From Streptomyces sp. NRRL F-5123 (GTDB taxonomy: Bacteria; Actinomycetota; Actinomycetes; Streptomycetales; Streptomycetaceae), in NCBI RefSeq assembly GCF_000721495.1, contig NZ_JOHY01000011.1, positions 62,001-126,000 on the forward strand: DNA of 64,000 bases, in the 5' to 3' direction. Positions 34,269-42,513 of the stretch are shown here, in pieces. Below the pieces are notes generated by a model. The model had not been told where the DNA came from and did no database searches. It was given only the letters and a program-made list of their open reading frames with translations. A program made the translations under genes and the position numbers. Positions within the stretch are counted from its first letter, which is position 1, and each line of letters opens with the position of its first letter.

Positions 34269-34335
34269 GACCAGGAGCGTAGGGGCGACCACTGACAGCG
34301 GCGGAGCCGTCACCGATGCGGGCCTGCGCGGTTCG

Positions 34336-34410
34336 ACAGTCAGAAAATCTTGCCGGATCAGAAAAGTTTTCCACAGAGCAGATTTTCCGAATCGGAAAGA
34401 ATGCTAGCTT
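34336..34410. promoter_or_regulatory. AT-rich divergent promoter region with TetR-type palindromes
   Basis: This short AT-rich island stands out from the GC-rich surroundings. It holds GAAAAGTTTTC (34361-34371, perfect 5-bp arms around one base) and TTTCCGAATCGGAAA (34384-34398, perfect 7-bp arms around one base), plus GAAAA/TTTTC half sites at 34343 and 34382. It lies between the divergent DUF4132 unit and the TetR gene, so it is a good candidate for the binding site of that repressor. Confidence 0.65.
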
Positions 34411-34457
34411 GGTGGTCACGGGGAGAACGGAGAACGGAGAGCGAGGGGGGCGGACCG

Positions 34458-35150
34458 GTGGACGGACAGGCGGAGGGGCTCGCGGGTGAGCCGGCGGGCG
34501 GGCCCGCGGCCGAGCAGGCGGCGGGGTTGCGCGAGCGCAAGAAGCAGCAGACGCGGCGGGCGCTCAGCGAGGCCACGATCGCGCTCGCGGTCAAGCGGGG
34601 TTGGGCGAACGTGCGGGTCGAGGACATCGCCGCGGCGGTCAACGTCTCGGAGCGCACGTTCCGCAACTACTTCTCGGGCAAGGCGGAAGCGGTCGCGGCG
34701 ACGCATCTGGACCGGATGGCGCGGGTCGCGCGGGCGGTCGGCGAACGGCCGGCGGTCGAGCCGCTGTTCGAGGCGATAGGGACAGCCCTGCGCTTCGAGT
34801 TCGCGCCCGAGGACAGCGCGGCGCACCAGCAGCAGACACCCCGGCGGCAGCACCGGGAGGCGATATGGGAGGTGCTGACGGAGCCCGCGGTGCAGGCCGA
34901 GGTCATGCGCGCCGACCAGGCCGCGCAGGGCGTGCTGGCCGAGGCGGTAGCGGCGCGGACGGGTACGGACGCGGTGGCCGACCTCTACCCGAAGCTCGTC
35001 GCCTCGGCGGTCGGCGCCGCGATGGGCGCGACGCTTTCCCACTGGCTGCGGGCCGATCCCCCGGTCCCGCTGGCCCCGTTGATAGACGAGGCTCTGGAGC
35101 ATCTGCGGACGGGCCTGTCCTCGCCGGGCACCTTTCCGACGGAGAGCTGA
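34458..35150 (+). CDS. TetR family transcriptional regulator
   Basis: The protein is 230 aa. The helix-turn-helix domain covers about residues 27-75: RKKQQTRRALSEATIALAVK, VEDIAAAVNVSERTFRNYFS, then GKAEAVAATH. The C-terminal ligand domain (about 80-225) is Ala/Glu-rich with no recognisable ligand motif; it ends LSHWLRADPPVPLAPLIDEA. I used the GTG at 34458 (VDGQAEGLAG), preceded by GAGGGGGG; the frame is open further upstream. The FAD monooxygenase gene 86 bp downstream is the usual partner and probable target; the palindromes at 34361-34398 are the likely operator. Confidence 0.85.
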   Translation: MDGQAEGLAGEPAGGPAAEQAAGLRERKKQQTRRALSEATIALAVKRGWANVRVEDIAAAVNVSERTFRNYFSGKAEAVAATHLDRMARVARAVGERPAVEPLFEAIGTALRFEFAPEDSAAHQQQTPRRQHREAIWEVLTEPAVQAEVMRADQAAQGVLAEAVAARTGTDAVADLYPKLVASAVGAAMGATLSHWLRADPPVPLAPLIDEALEHLRTGLSSPGTFPTES

Positions 35151-35235
35151 CACCTGCGGCGTGGAGCCGCGAGCGGCATCGGCCGACGACCGAAGACAAC
35201 AACCGTGCGTGGAGAGTGGGGAGGAGTGCGTCCTG

Positions 35236-36852
35236 ATGACCGGGAACATTGCGGGTGAAAGGGCCGAGAACACCATGGCGGCCGAGGATGTCGTGATCGT
35301 CGGCGGCGGGCCGACCGGGCTCATGCTGGCCGCCGAGCTGGGGCTGCTGGGCGTGCGGCCGCTGGTGCTGGAGAAGCTCGCGGAGCCGGGCCGCGAGCCG
35401 AAGGCGAACGGACTGGTGGGCCAGGTCGTGCAGGCGCTGGACCGGCGCGGGCTGAGCGAGCCGCTGACGGGTGAGCCGGGGGCGCCGCGGCCCAACACCA
35501 CGGGCTTCATGTTCTCCGGGATGCCGCTGGATCTGGGCCTGCTGAGGGAGAGCCCCGTCTACACGGTGGCGGTGCCGCAGCAGCGGATCACGCAGGTGCT
35601 GGAGGGAAGGGCGCGCGAGCTGGGCGCCGAGATACGCACCGGCCACGAGGTGGTGGGCCTGGCCTTGCGGGAGGACGGGGTCGAGCTGAAGGTGTCGGGC
35701 CCGGAGGGCGTCTACGAGCTGCGCGCGCGGTATGCCGTCGGGGCCGACGGTGCGCACAGCCCGGCCCGCAAGCTCGCCGGGATCGGCTTCCCCGGGGTGA
35801 CGTACGACCGCTCGGTGGCCCGGCATGCGCATGTGTCCGTGCCCGCGGGGTGGGCGGACGCGACGGGCCTGCGGGTGCCGGGGGTCGGGACGGTGCCGCC
35901 GTTCCTGCCGCTGCGCACCGAGCGGGGGGCCTTCAGCTGGGCGCCGCTGCCCGGCCGGCCGCCGCTGGTGGCCACCACCGAGTGGGAGCCGGTGGAGGGT
36001 GACGAGCCGATGAGCCTGGAGGAGATGCGGGCGAGCATTGCCCGGGTGCTCGGGGCGGAGGTCCCGGTGGCGGCGCCGGAGGGTGAGGGCCCGCACGTGC
36101 TGCGGCGACTCAAGGGCGGCAACACGCGGGTGGCCGAGCGGATGCGCGAGGGGCGGCTCTTCCTGGTCGGGGACGCGGCGCACGTCTACGCCTCCGGTGG
36201 CGGGCCGGGCCTCAACGCCGGGCTCCAGGACGCGGTCAACCTCGGGTGGAAGCTGGCGGCTGCTCTCGCCGGCACCGCGCCCGAGGGCCTGCTGCAGAGC
36301 TACGACACCGAACGCGGCGCGGCCGCCCGCCGCACCCTGGTCTCGGCGCAGGCCCAGCACGCCCTGCACGTGCCCGGCAGTGACGTGGACGCGCTGCGCC
36401 AGGTGATGGGCGAGCTGCTGCGGGACGAGTCGGCGGTGGCGCGGGTGGCCGCGCTGATAGCCGGTTCCGACCTGCGCTACGAGATGGGCGGTCCCACGGG
36501 AGGTCCGGGTGGCGGTCATCCGCTGCTGGGCGGCTTCGCGCCCGATGTGCCGCTGGAGACGGCGGAGGGGCCGGTGCGGCTGGCCGAACTGGCGCGGAGC
36601 GGGCGCCCGTTGCTGCTGGACCTGACGGAGGGGGCAGCGGCGGCGGAGGTGGCCGAGGGCTGGGCCGCGGGAGAGGGCGCGGGGGTGGACGTGGTGCGGG
36701 CGTCGGTCCGGGCGCCGGGGGCGGCGCCCTTCACGGCAGCGCTGATCAGGCCGGATTCCTATGTGGCGTGGGTGAGTTCGGCGGCGGAGCCCGCGCCGGA
36801 GGAGCTGGCGGAGCTGCGCGCGGCGGGAGGGCGGTGGTTCGCGGTGGTGTAG
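35236..36852 (+). CDS. FAD-dependent aromatic monooxygenase (PheA/TfdB/Rox type)
   Basis: The protein is 538 aa. Motifs of class A flavin hydroxylases are in order: VVIVGGGPTGLMLAAELGLL (FAD GxGxxG, about residue 20), the AVGADGAHSPARKLAGI block (about 175, DG motif), and LFLVGDAAHVYASGGGPGLN (about 310, GD motif). The C-terminal thioredoxin-like domain (PLLGGFAPDVPLETAEGPVR onward) is typical of the PheA/TfdB/rifampicin-monooxygenase branch. Substrates of this branch are aromatic polyketides, phenols or rifamycins; which one applies cannot be read. The ATG at 35236 has GGAGGAG about 9 bases upstream; the ATG at 35275 is an alternative. It is regulated with or by the TetR gene before it. Confidence 0.9.
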   Translation: MTGNIAGERAENTMAAEDVVIVGGGPTGLMLAAELGLLGVRPLVLEKLAEPGREPKANGLVGQVVQALDRRGLSEPLTGEPGAPRPNTTGFMFSGMPLDLGLLRESPVYTVAVPQQRITQVLEGRARELGAEIRTGHEVVGLALREDGVELKVSGPEGVYELRARYAVGADGAHSPARKLAGIGFPGVTYDRSVARHAHVSVPAGWADATGLRVPGVGTVPPFLPLRTERGAFSWAPLPGRPPLVATTEWEPVEGDEPMSLEEMRASIARVLGAEVPVAAPEGEGPHVLRRLKGGNTRVAERMREGRLFLVGDAAHVYASGGGPGLNAGLQDAVNLGWKLAAALAGTAPEGLLQSYDTERGAAARRTLVSAQAQHALHVPGSDVDALRQVMGELLRDESAVARVAALIAGSDLRYEMGGPTGGPGGGHPLLGGFAPDVPLETAEGPVRLAELARSGRPLLLDLTEGAAAAEVAEGWAAGEGAGVDVVRASVRAPGAAPFTAALIRPDSYVAWVSSAAEPAPEELAELRAAGGRWFAVV

Positions 36853-36944
36853 GACGCGGGCCCGGATGTCGGTGGGGGTGCCTACTGTGCTGACCGTCGG
36901 AGGACGGCGCCCCTGCCGGGGGCCCGGGCGCAGGGGTGGGGCGG

Positions 36945-39482
36945 ATGGCGATATTGCTGGCGGCGCGGCTGGACGCGGCGGTGGGGCAGGACGACAGGGA
37001 GGGAGTGCACGGGCGGGAGTTCGCGGACACGAAGGTGGGGAGGCTGGTGCTGCGCCTGCCCGAGCCGGAGCAGCGCAGGGCGGCACTGCATCTGCACCAG
37101 GAGCTGTGCCTGGTCGTGCGCAGGCGGCCGGGCGAGCAGCCGGTGCGGGCGCTGGCGGAGCTGCCGCTGCGGTGGACGGCGGACCAGGCGGAGGAGCTGG
37201 TCGGGCGGGTCATCGGGCGGCTGCCCCGGGTGTGGACACGCACCTACGGCATGCTCGCGCTGCCGGTGGCGGCGGTGGAGTCACTGGGCCCGGACGAGCA
37301 GGTCGCGCTGCGCGCGGATGTCGCCCAGCTCGCGCGCTGGCTGCCGCTGGTCGACACGTCGCAGGGGGAACGGTCGCGGCTGCACCGCCGAATGGACGCG
37401 CTGCTGCTGCCGGAAGGCTCGGGCCTGCACTGGTCGGTGCTGGACGACGACGACGCGTACGGGCCCCGGATGCGGGCCGAGCACGCCGGGCTGCTGGCGT
37501 CGCCCGGGGTCGCGGAGCTGCTGGTGCACTGCGTGACACTGGAGCAGGTCAGGGCCGGGATGCGGTGGCGGAAGCGGGCAGCGGAGCTGGTCGGGGCGGC
37601 GCCGCGCGGGGCGGAGGCGGTCCGGGCGCTGGTGGCGGGGTTCGCGGACCAGCCGGAAGGGCGGGCGGTCATGCGCTGGGCCTACGGCGACGTGGGTCGG
37701 CCGCGGGGGCTGACGGGCCGGGCCAACACCTGCCTGGTGCGGGGCCTGCTGTGGGTGCTGGCGGACCTGGCGACCGCGGGCGCGGGCCCCGCCGGGGAGG
37801 AGGCGGTGCGGCTCGTCGCGGGGTGCGCGCGGAACGCCGGGACGGGGATCGGCGGCAAGGGCGGCGACTCGCGGAACGAGCAGGTGGCGAACACCGCGGT
37901 CGCCGTGCTCGGCGGCTTCGACGGCGGCCTGGCGGCCTCGGCGGTGGGCGAACTGGCGTCGCTGCGGGCGGCGGTGCGGCACCAGGGCGTGCTGAAGAAG
38001 GCGGAGCGCGCGCAGCGGGAGATGGCGGCGCGCTCGGGCCTGGCGCCCTCGCAGTTGCGGGAGCGGGCGGTGCCGACGGCGGGGCTGGACGGGGAGCACC
38101 GGCGGGAAGTGGCTCTGCCGGACGGTTCGACGGCGGTGCTCGCGGTGGACGGGGCGGGGCGGGCGTCGCTGGCCTTCGTGACGGCGGCGGGGCGGCGGGT
38201 CGTGGCGCCGCCCGCGTCGGCGAAGCGGGAGGCGGCCGGTGAGGTCGCGCGGATGAGGGAGGAGTTGAAGGCGCTGCGCAAGCTGCTGGCGGCCGAGCGG
38301 CTGCGGCTGGAGGAGCTGCTGGCGTCCGGGGCGAGCTGGAGCGGCGCGGAGTGGCAGAGCTGCTACGCCGACCATCCGGTGGTCGGGGCGCAGGCGAAGG
38401 CCCTGCTGTGGGAGGTGTGCCCGGCGGAGGCCGGGGAGGACGGCTGGCGGGCGGGGTTGCCGGAGCGCGCCGGGGCGGGGTGGGTGCTGGCGGCGGCGGA
38501 CGGCACGGCGGTCCCGGTGGGCGCCGCGGACCGGGTGCGGCTGTGGCATCCGCTGCGGGCGGAGGTCGCGGAGGTCGCGGCGTGGCGGACGGAGGTGACG
38601 GGGCGGGAGCTGCGGCAGCCGTTCAAGCAGGTCTTCCGGGAGATCTACCCGCTCACCCCGGCGGAGGAGGCCACCGGCGGCTACTCCAACCGCTTCGCGG
38701 CGCAGGTGCTGCGTTTCGGGCAGGCCCGTTCACTGATGGCGGCGCGCGGCTGGTCGGCGACGCACCTGGGCTTCTGGGACAGCGGTTACGAGGGCGAGGC
38801 GGTGCGGGTGGTGCCCGCGGCGGGGCCGGTGGAGTGGCGGGCGCGCTTCGACTACCAGCTGGTCGAGGAGACCCGGACGCTGTCGGGCCTGGGAGAACTG
38901 TGCTCCACCAACCGGGTGCGGTTCGAGCGGCAGGCGGCGGGCGGCAGGGCGTGGGTGCCGGTGGCGCTGGTGGAGGTGCCGCCGCTGGTGCTGAGCGAGG
39001 CGCTGCGCGACGTGGACCTCTTCGTGGGCGTGGCCTCGATCGCGGGCGATCCGGACTGGCGGGACGCCGCGGAGGGGCGGCTCGCGGCGCGGTGGCACGA
39101 GGCGGCGTTCGGGGAGCTGCCGCCGTCCGCCGAGATGCGCAAGGAGGCGCTGGCCCGGCTGCTGCCGCGGACCAGGATCGCCGACCGGGTGGAGCTGGCC
39201 GGGCGCTTCCTGCGGGTGCGCGGCGACCGGGCGGCGTACCGCATCCATCTGGGCTCGGGGAATGTGCTGGTCGAGCCGCACGACGCGTATCTGTGCATCG
39301 TGCCCGCCCGGCAGCAGGGCGCGGCCGGGCGGGTCTTCCTGCCGTTCGAGGAGGACGGCGGGATGCTGGCGGTGGTGCTGTCCAAGGCGTTCCTGCTGGC
39401 GGACGACGCGTCGATCACCGACCCGACGATCACCCGCCAGCTGCCGCCGGTCGCGGCGAAGGCCGCGGTCAGCGGCGGGTGA
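36945..39482 (+). CDS. DUF4132 (MolR-like) protein, copy 2
   Basis: The protein is 845 aa from the ATG at 36945 (an in-frame GTG at 36936 is an alternative). The C-terminal 280 residues share long blocks with copy 1: LRQPFKQVFREIYPLTPAEE, SNRFAAQVLRFGQARSLMAA, LVLSEALRDVDLFVGVASIA and YRIHLGSGNVLVEPHDAYLC. The N-terminal 500 residues differ strongly in sequence, with Arg/Ala/Leu-rich helices and a coiled-coil-like piece (EVARMREELKALRKLLAAER). It has no small partner gene like the one at 33873. Its 3' end overlaps the convergent beta-propeller gene by 14 bp. Cellular role unknown. Confidence 0.83.
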   Translation: MAILLAARLDAAVGQDDREGVHGREFADTKVGRLVLRLPEPEQRRAALHLHQELCLVVRRRPGEQPVRALAELPLRWTADQAEELVGRVIGRLPRVWTRTYGMLALPVAAVESLGPDEQVALRADVAQLARWLPLVDTSQGERSRLHRRMDALLLPEGSGLHWSVLDDDDAYGPRMRAEHAGLLASPGVAELLVHCVTLEQVRAGMRWRKRAAELVGAAPRGAEAVRALVAGFADQPEGRAVMRWAYGDVGRPRGLTGRANTCLVRGLLWVLADLATAGAGPAGEEAVRLVAGCARNAGTGIGGKGGDSRNEQVANTAVAVLGGFDGGLAASAVGELASLRAAVRHQGVLKKAERAQREMAARSGLAPSQLRERAVPTAGLDGEHRREVALPDGSTAVLAVDGAGRASLAFVTAAGRRVVAPPASAKREAAGEVARMREELKALRKLLAAERLRLEELLASGASWSGAEWQSCYADHPVVGAQAKALLWEVCPAEAGEDGWRAGLPERAGAGWVLAAADGTAVPVGAADRVRLWHPLRAEVAEVAAWRTEVTGRELRQPFKQVFREIYPLTPAEEATGGYSNRFAAQVLRFGQARSLMAARGWSATHLGFWDSGYEGEAVRVVPAAGPVEWRARFDYQLVEETRTLSGLGELCSTNRVRFERQAAGGRAWVPVALVEVPPLVLSEALRDVDLFVGVASIAGDPDWRDAAEGRLAARWHEAAFGELPPSAEMRKEALARLLPRTRIADRVELAGRFLRVRGDRAAYRIHLGSGNVLVEPHDAYLCIVPARQQGAAGRVFLPFEEDGGMLAVVLSKAFLLADDASITDPTITRQLPPVAAKAAVSGG

Positions 39483-40914
39483 TGCGCAGTACTCCGGTCT
39501 CGGTGCCCTGGTAGAGGGTGCCGTCGGGGGCGGTCGTGCCGGTCATCTGGAGCGGGTTGTAGAGCAGCCCGAGGCCGATCGCCGAGGTCTTCACGGCCGC
39601 TCCGGTCGCCGGGTCGAGGGCCGCGTAGGAGTAGGTGGCGAAGGTGTTGGAGCCGACCACGTCGGTCGGGCCGCTGACGGTGAGGGTGTAGACGAGGCCG
39701 TCGCCGACCGACAGCCGGGGCAGCGCCGCCGACTTGACGGTGCTGTTCCACACGACGTGGCAGCCGCCGCCGTCGGCGTTCACGTCGATCCGGCTCAGGC
39801 CGCCGTCGAAGTTCGCCGAGGCCGGGACGCTGGGCGGGGCGCCGTCCGGAAGGGCCGGGTAGGCGTAGCCGAAGGTGTTGGTGACGATGACGCTGCTGCC
39901 GCCGGCGATGACGGCGTCCTCGGTGCCGCTCTGGGCGTACTGGGTGAGGACGGGCGTGGTGCACACCGGGGCGGGGCCGTCGGCGACGCGGTAGACGAGC
40001 AGGTTCTCGTGCGGCGCGGCGTTGTCGGTGACGGTCACGTACTCGGTGCCGTCGCCGGGCCCGAAGAAGCTCGGGGTGGCGCCGGTGCCCCAGGTGAGCT
40101 GGCCGGGCTTGCGGCCGGGGCCGCGGTCGTAGGGGGCGCGCCAGTCGACCACGGGCGTGCCGTCGGCGGTCTCGCCCAGCAGGTAGAGGGCGTGGTCGGT
40201 GGCCACGGCGGTGTGGCCGGGCACGGTGGAGATGCTGTTGCCGATGCCCTCCCCCGTGCTGAGGGTGTGCACTGCGCCGGTCGTGGTGTCGGCGGTGCCG
40301 ATGACGCCGCCCGCGCTGGCGAACCACACCCGGCCGTCCCAGCCGGGGCTGAGACCGACGACGGCGTCCCCTGCGGGCAGCGCGGCGGCCAGCGAGGTGG
40401 ACTGGTCGACCGTCAGCGCCCAGGAACCGCCCTGCTGGTGGTGGCCGATGCGCAGCAGGTTGTCGTCGCCGTCCACGACGACGAGCGCGCCGGACTGGTC
40501 GAGGTAGGCGTAGACGCCGCCGAAGAGGGTGCCCTTGGGCAGGGCGAGGGAGGCGAGGTCGTCGCCCGTCGCCGGGTCGAGCAGGTGCACGGTCGGGGTC
40601 TGGCCGAAGATCGTGGTGCACAGCGTGACGGGGTAGCCGTCCGCGCCGATGACGACGGTGGGGCAGGCCGACGCCAGGGCCGTGCGGGTCCAGCGGACGG
40701 AGCCGGTGCCGGGTCCGGCGTAGGGGGTGGTGTCGCTCGACGCGCTGTCGCCGTGCATGGTGGCGGTGCCGTTCGGCGCGGTGGCCGGGTTCTGCGGCGG
40801 CAGCGGGCCGAAGCCGGGGGTCGCGGCGGTGGCCGTCGCGGTGGCGGTGAGCGCGGCGACTGCGGCGGTCGCCAGCGCCGTCAGCAGGCGGCGGCGCGGG
40901 GCGTGCGGACGCAT
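39469..40914 (-). CDS. secreted beta-propeller protein
   Basis: The protein is 481 aa with a Tat/Sec-like signal peptide (MRPHAPRRRLLTALATAAVA) and probable cleavage after the Ala/Thr-rich stretch near residue 32. The mature part has repeated blades with LLDPATGDDLASLALP, VVDGDDNLLRI, GIGTADT-like units and a last blade AALDPATGAAVKTSAIGLGL, ending TLYQGTETGVLRITRR, in the style of PQQ-type or SMP-30-like propellers. No PQQ or heme ligands are evident. It may bind a wall polymer or partner protein outside the cell. A probable leader peptide and palindrome lie 184 bp upstream on the same strand. Confidence 0.8.
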   Translation of the reverse strand: MRPHAPRRRLLTALATAAVAALTATATATAATPGFGPLPPQNPATAPNGTATMHGDSASSDTTPYAGPGTGSVRWTRTALASACPTVVIGADGYPVTLCTTIFGQTPTVHLLDPATGDDLASLALPKGTLFGGVYAYLDQSGALVVVDGDDNLLRIGHHQQGGSWALTVDQSTSLAAALPAGDAVVGLSPGWDGRVWFASAGGVIGTADTTTGAVHTLSTGEGIGNSISTVPGHTAVATDHALYLLGETADGTPVVDWRAPYDRGPGRKPGQLTWGTGATPSFFGPGDGTEYVTVTDNAAPHENLLVYRVADGPAPVCTTPVLTQYAQSGTEDAVIAGGSSVIVTNTFGYAYPALPDGAPPSVPASANFDGGLSRIDVNADGGGCHVVWNSTVKSAALPRLSVGDGLVYTLTVSGPTDVVGSNTFATYSYAALDPATGAAVKTSAIGLGLLYNPLQMTGTTAPDGTLYQGTETGVLRITRR

Positions 40915-41091
40915 GGGCGGGGTCCTTTGCGGCAGGGGGCGGAGGCCCGGCGGCCGCACGCGGTCACGCAGCGCTGCGGAGACAAGGGGTGCGGGGCCGC
41001 CCGGCAGGAAGCAGGAAGGAAAGGGAGCGGCCCTCGTGCAGGCCCTCGCCCGGACCCCCTCGTACGGACGAGGAGTCGGGGCGAGGAGTGA

Positions 41092-41111
41092 GCCGCGTCA
41101 GCTGACGCGGC
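41092..41111. repeat. 20-bp perfect palindrome at the end of the leader ORF
   Basis: GCCGCGTCAGCTGACGCGGC is fully self-complementary. It covers the last codons and stop of the small ORF at 41098-41172 on the minus strand, so a ribosome at the end of that ORF would block its folding. It is either an attenuator hairpin or a protein-binding operator. The rest of 40915-41091 shows no gene. Confidence 0.8.
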
Positions 41112-41172
41112 GACACCCGGTGGTGGTGGCGCGGCCGTGGTCCACATGGCGGCGGCTCACCAGCAGGGTCAT
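41098..41172 (-). CDS. probable leaderless leader peptide (24 aa)
   Basis: The peptide is MTLLVSRRHVDHGRATTTGC followed by RRVS. It resembles the small Arg/His-rich peptides with a SRRHVDL-like core and a late Cys that are annotated as putative leader peptides before sulfur and cysteine genes in streptomycetes. A promoter with near-consensus boxes ends 7 bases before the ATG, so the transcript would start at the ATG itself. A 20-bp palindrome overlaps its stop. The next gene on this strand is the secreted beta-propeller at 40914. Cysteine supply controlling ribosome stalling is the working idea; it is inferred from the family. Confidence 0.65.
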   Translation of the reverse strand: MTLLVSRRHVDHGRATTTGCRRVS

Positions 41173-41179
41173 GACATCT

Positions 41180-41208
41180 AGACTAGCGACGCGCCCCCTG
41201 GCTGTCGA
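41180..41208 (-). promoter_or_regulatory. vegetative-type promoter for the leader peptide
   Basis: On the minus strand TCGACA (41203-41208), exactly 17 bases, TAGTCT (41180-41185), then 7 bases to the ATG at 41172. This fits an HrdB-type promoter whose start point coincides with the start codon. Confidence 0.65.
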
Positions 41209-41246
41209 TGCCGCCGCCCTCCGCCGCGCACTCGCGCGCGCCGCCC

Positions 41247-41519
41247 TCAGCGGCGGGCGCGCGAGTCCCCGAAGATGACGCGGTAGGCGATGAGCAGGAC
41301 GAGGGAGCCGCCGATCGCCGCCACCCAGGTCCTGCCGTCGAAGAAGTGGTGCGGCACCGGCTTGTCCCACAGCTTCGCGGACAGCCAGCCGCCGAGGAAG
41401 GCGCCGACGATCCCGATCAGGGTGGTCCCGACGAGCCCGCCCGGGTCGCGGCCCGGCAGGATGATCTTGGCGATGGCGCCCGCGAGCAGTCCCAGTACGA
41501 TCCATCCGATGATGCCCAT
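41247..41519 (-). CDS. GlsB/YeaQ/YmgE family membrane protein
   Basis: The protein is 90 aa with three membrane segments and the family pattern: MGIIGWIVLGLLAGAIAKII, LPGRDPGGLVGTTLIGIVGA, FLGGWLS, and the final helix AAIGGSLVLLIAYRVIFG. The family (transglycosylase-associated protein) is small, found in the plasma membrane, and linked with stress responses; its biochemical role is unknown. I used the ATG at 41519, the family start, instead of the ATG at 41549. Its stop codon lies inside a strong hairpin (ACTCGCGCGC near 41230 with GCGCGCGAGT near 41266) that can end the transcript. Confidence 0.9.
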   Translation of the reverse strand: MGIIGWIVLGLLAGAIAKIILPGRDPGGLVGTTLIGIVGAFLGGWLSAKLWDKPVPHHFFDGRTWVAAIGGSLVLLIAYRVIFGDSRARR

Positions 41520-41583
41520 GTCGGCCGCCTGCCCCTGAAGCGGGGTCACACACCTGTGCGTATCGGGGAGGGAGAAGGGGAGG

Positions 41584-42441
41584 TCACGCCCCCGCCGCGC
41601 CCGCCGCGTCCTGTTCGGCGAAGATCTCCCGGGCCGCCGCGACGCCGTTGAGGGCCGCGGGGAATCCGGCGTACCCGGCGAGCTGGGTGAGCAGGGCGAC
41701 GATCTCCTCGCGGGTGCCGCCGACGTTGAGGAACGCCCTCAGGTGCACGCGCAGTTGCGGGCCCGCCGTGCCGAGCGCGGTGCACATCGCGACGCTGGCC
41801 AGCTCCCGGGTGGGCAGGTCCAGGCCGGTGCGCGCGTAGATGTCGCCGAAGACGTACTCGACCAGGTAGCGGCCGAGGTCCGGCGCGATGTCCGCGAGCG
41901 AGTCGGCGACTTGCGGGCCCGCCGGGCCGTCCACCGCGCGCAGCAGGTCGAGCCCGCGCGCGTACCGGACCTGCCCGTCCTCCGGCTCCGCCGCTTCCTC
42001 CGCCGGTGCGTCCTCGTCGTCGGGGCGTGCCGCGAAGACCTCGCGGGCCGCGGACAGGGCGTTGAGGGCCGCAGGGAACCCGGCGTAGACGGTCGTGTGG
42101 ATGAAGGTCTCGACGATTTCCCGCCGCGTACAGCCCACGTTGAGGGCCCCGGCGATGTGGAAACGCAGCTGCGGCGCCGCGTTGCCGAGGGCGGCGAGCG
42201 CCGCGACGGTGCCGATCTGCCGCTGCCGCGGGGTCAGCCCGGGCTGCGACCAGATGTCGCCGTAGCCGAACTCGACGGTGAGGCGCGCGAGGTCGGGCGC
42301 GATCTCGGCGACCGGGTCGAGGACGGCGTTGTGCTCGCTGCCGGTGACGAGCCGGAGTGCGGCCAGGCCGCGCGCGTAGCGTTCGCCGTCGCGGTCCCGG
42401 TCGCCGGGGCGGGGTTCGTGAGCTGCGGTTCCGTGAGTCAT
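41584..42441 (-). CDS. tandem carboxymuconolactone decarboxylase-family protein
   Basis: The protein is 285 aa formed by two AhpD-like/CMD domains. Domain 1 (about 22-130) has RYARGLAALRLVTG, IGTVAALAALGNAAPQLRFH and TTVYAGFPAALNALSAAREV. Domain 2 (about 158-275) has RYARGLDLLRAVDG, LASVAMCTALGTAGPQLRVH and TQLAGYAGFPAALNGVAAAR. The usual CxxC peroxidase cysteines are absent; a lone Cys sits in NVGCTRRE and MCTAL, so peroxidase activity is doubtful. The ATG at 42441 lies 7 bases after the -10 of a MerR-type promoter, so the mRNA is probably leaderless; an ATG two codons earlier has no better site. Confidence 0.85.
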   Translation of the reverse strand: MTHGTAAHEPRPGDRDRDGERYARGLAALRLVTGSEHNAVLDPVAEIAPDLARLTVEFGYGDIWSQPGLTPRQRQIGTVAALAALGNAAPQLRFHIAGALNVGCTRREIVETFIHTTVYAGFPAALNALSAAREVFAARPDDEDAPAEEAAEPEDGQVRYARGLDLLRAVDGPAGPQVADSLADIAPDLGRYLVEYVFGDIYARTGLDLPTRELASVAMCTALGTAGPQLRVHLRAFLNVGGTREEIVALLTQLAGYAGFPAALNGVAAAREIFAEQDAAGAAGA

Positions 42442-42448
42442 GACCATG

Positions 42449-42479
42449 ACGCTACGAGTTGGAGTCCGCTCCAACGCAA
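42449..42479 (-). promoter_or_regulatory. MerR-type promoter with 19-bp spacer and operator palindrome
   Basis: On the minus strand TTGCGT (42474-42479), a 19-base spacer, and TAGCGT (42449-42454). The spacer holds GTTGGAG-CGGA-CTCCAAC (42458-42475), a perfect 7-bp inverted repeat with a 4-base centre. Overlong spacers containing such palindromes are the hallmark of promoters switched on by MerR-family activators. No MerR gene is in the window. Confidence 0.7.
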
Positions 42480-42513
42480 GCCGCGTTGTGCGGGCGTGTC
42501 CGGGCCCTCGGCC

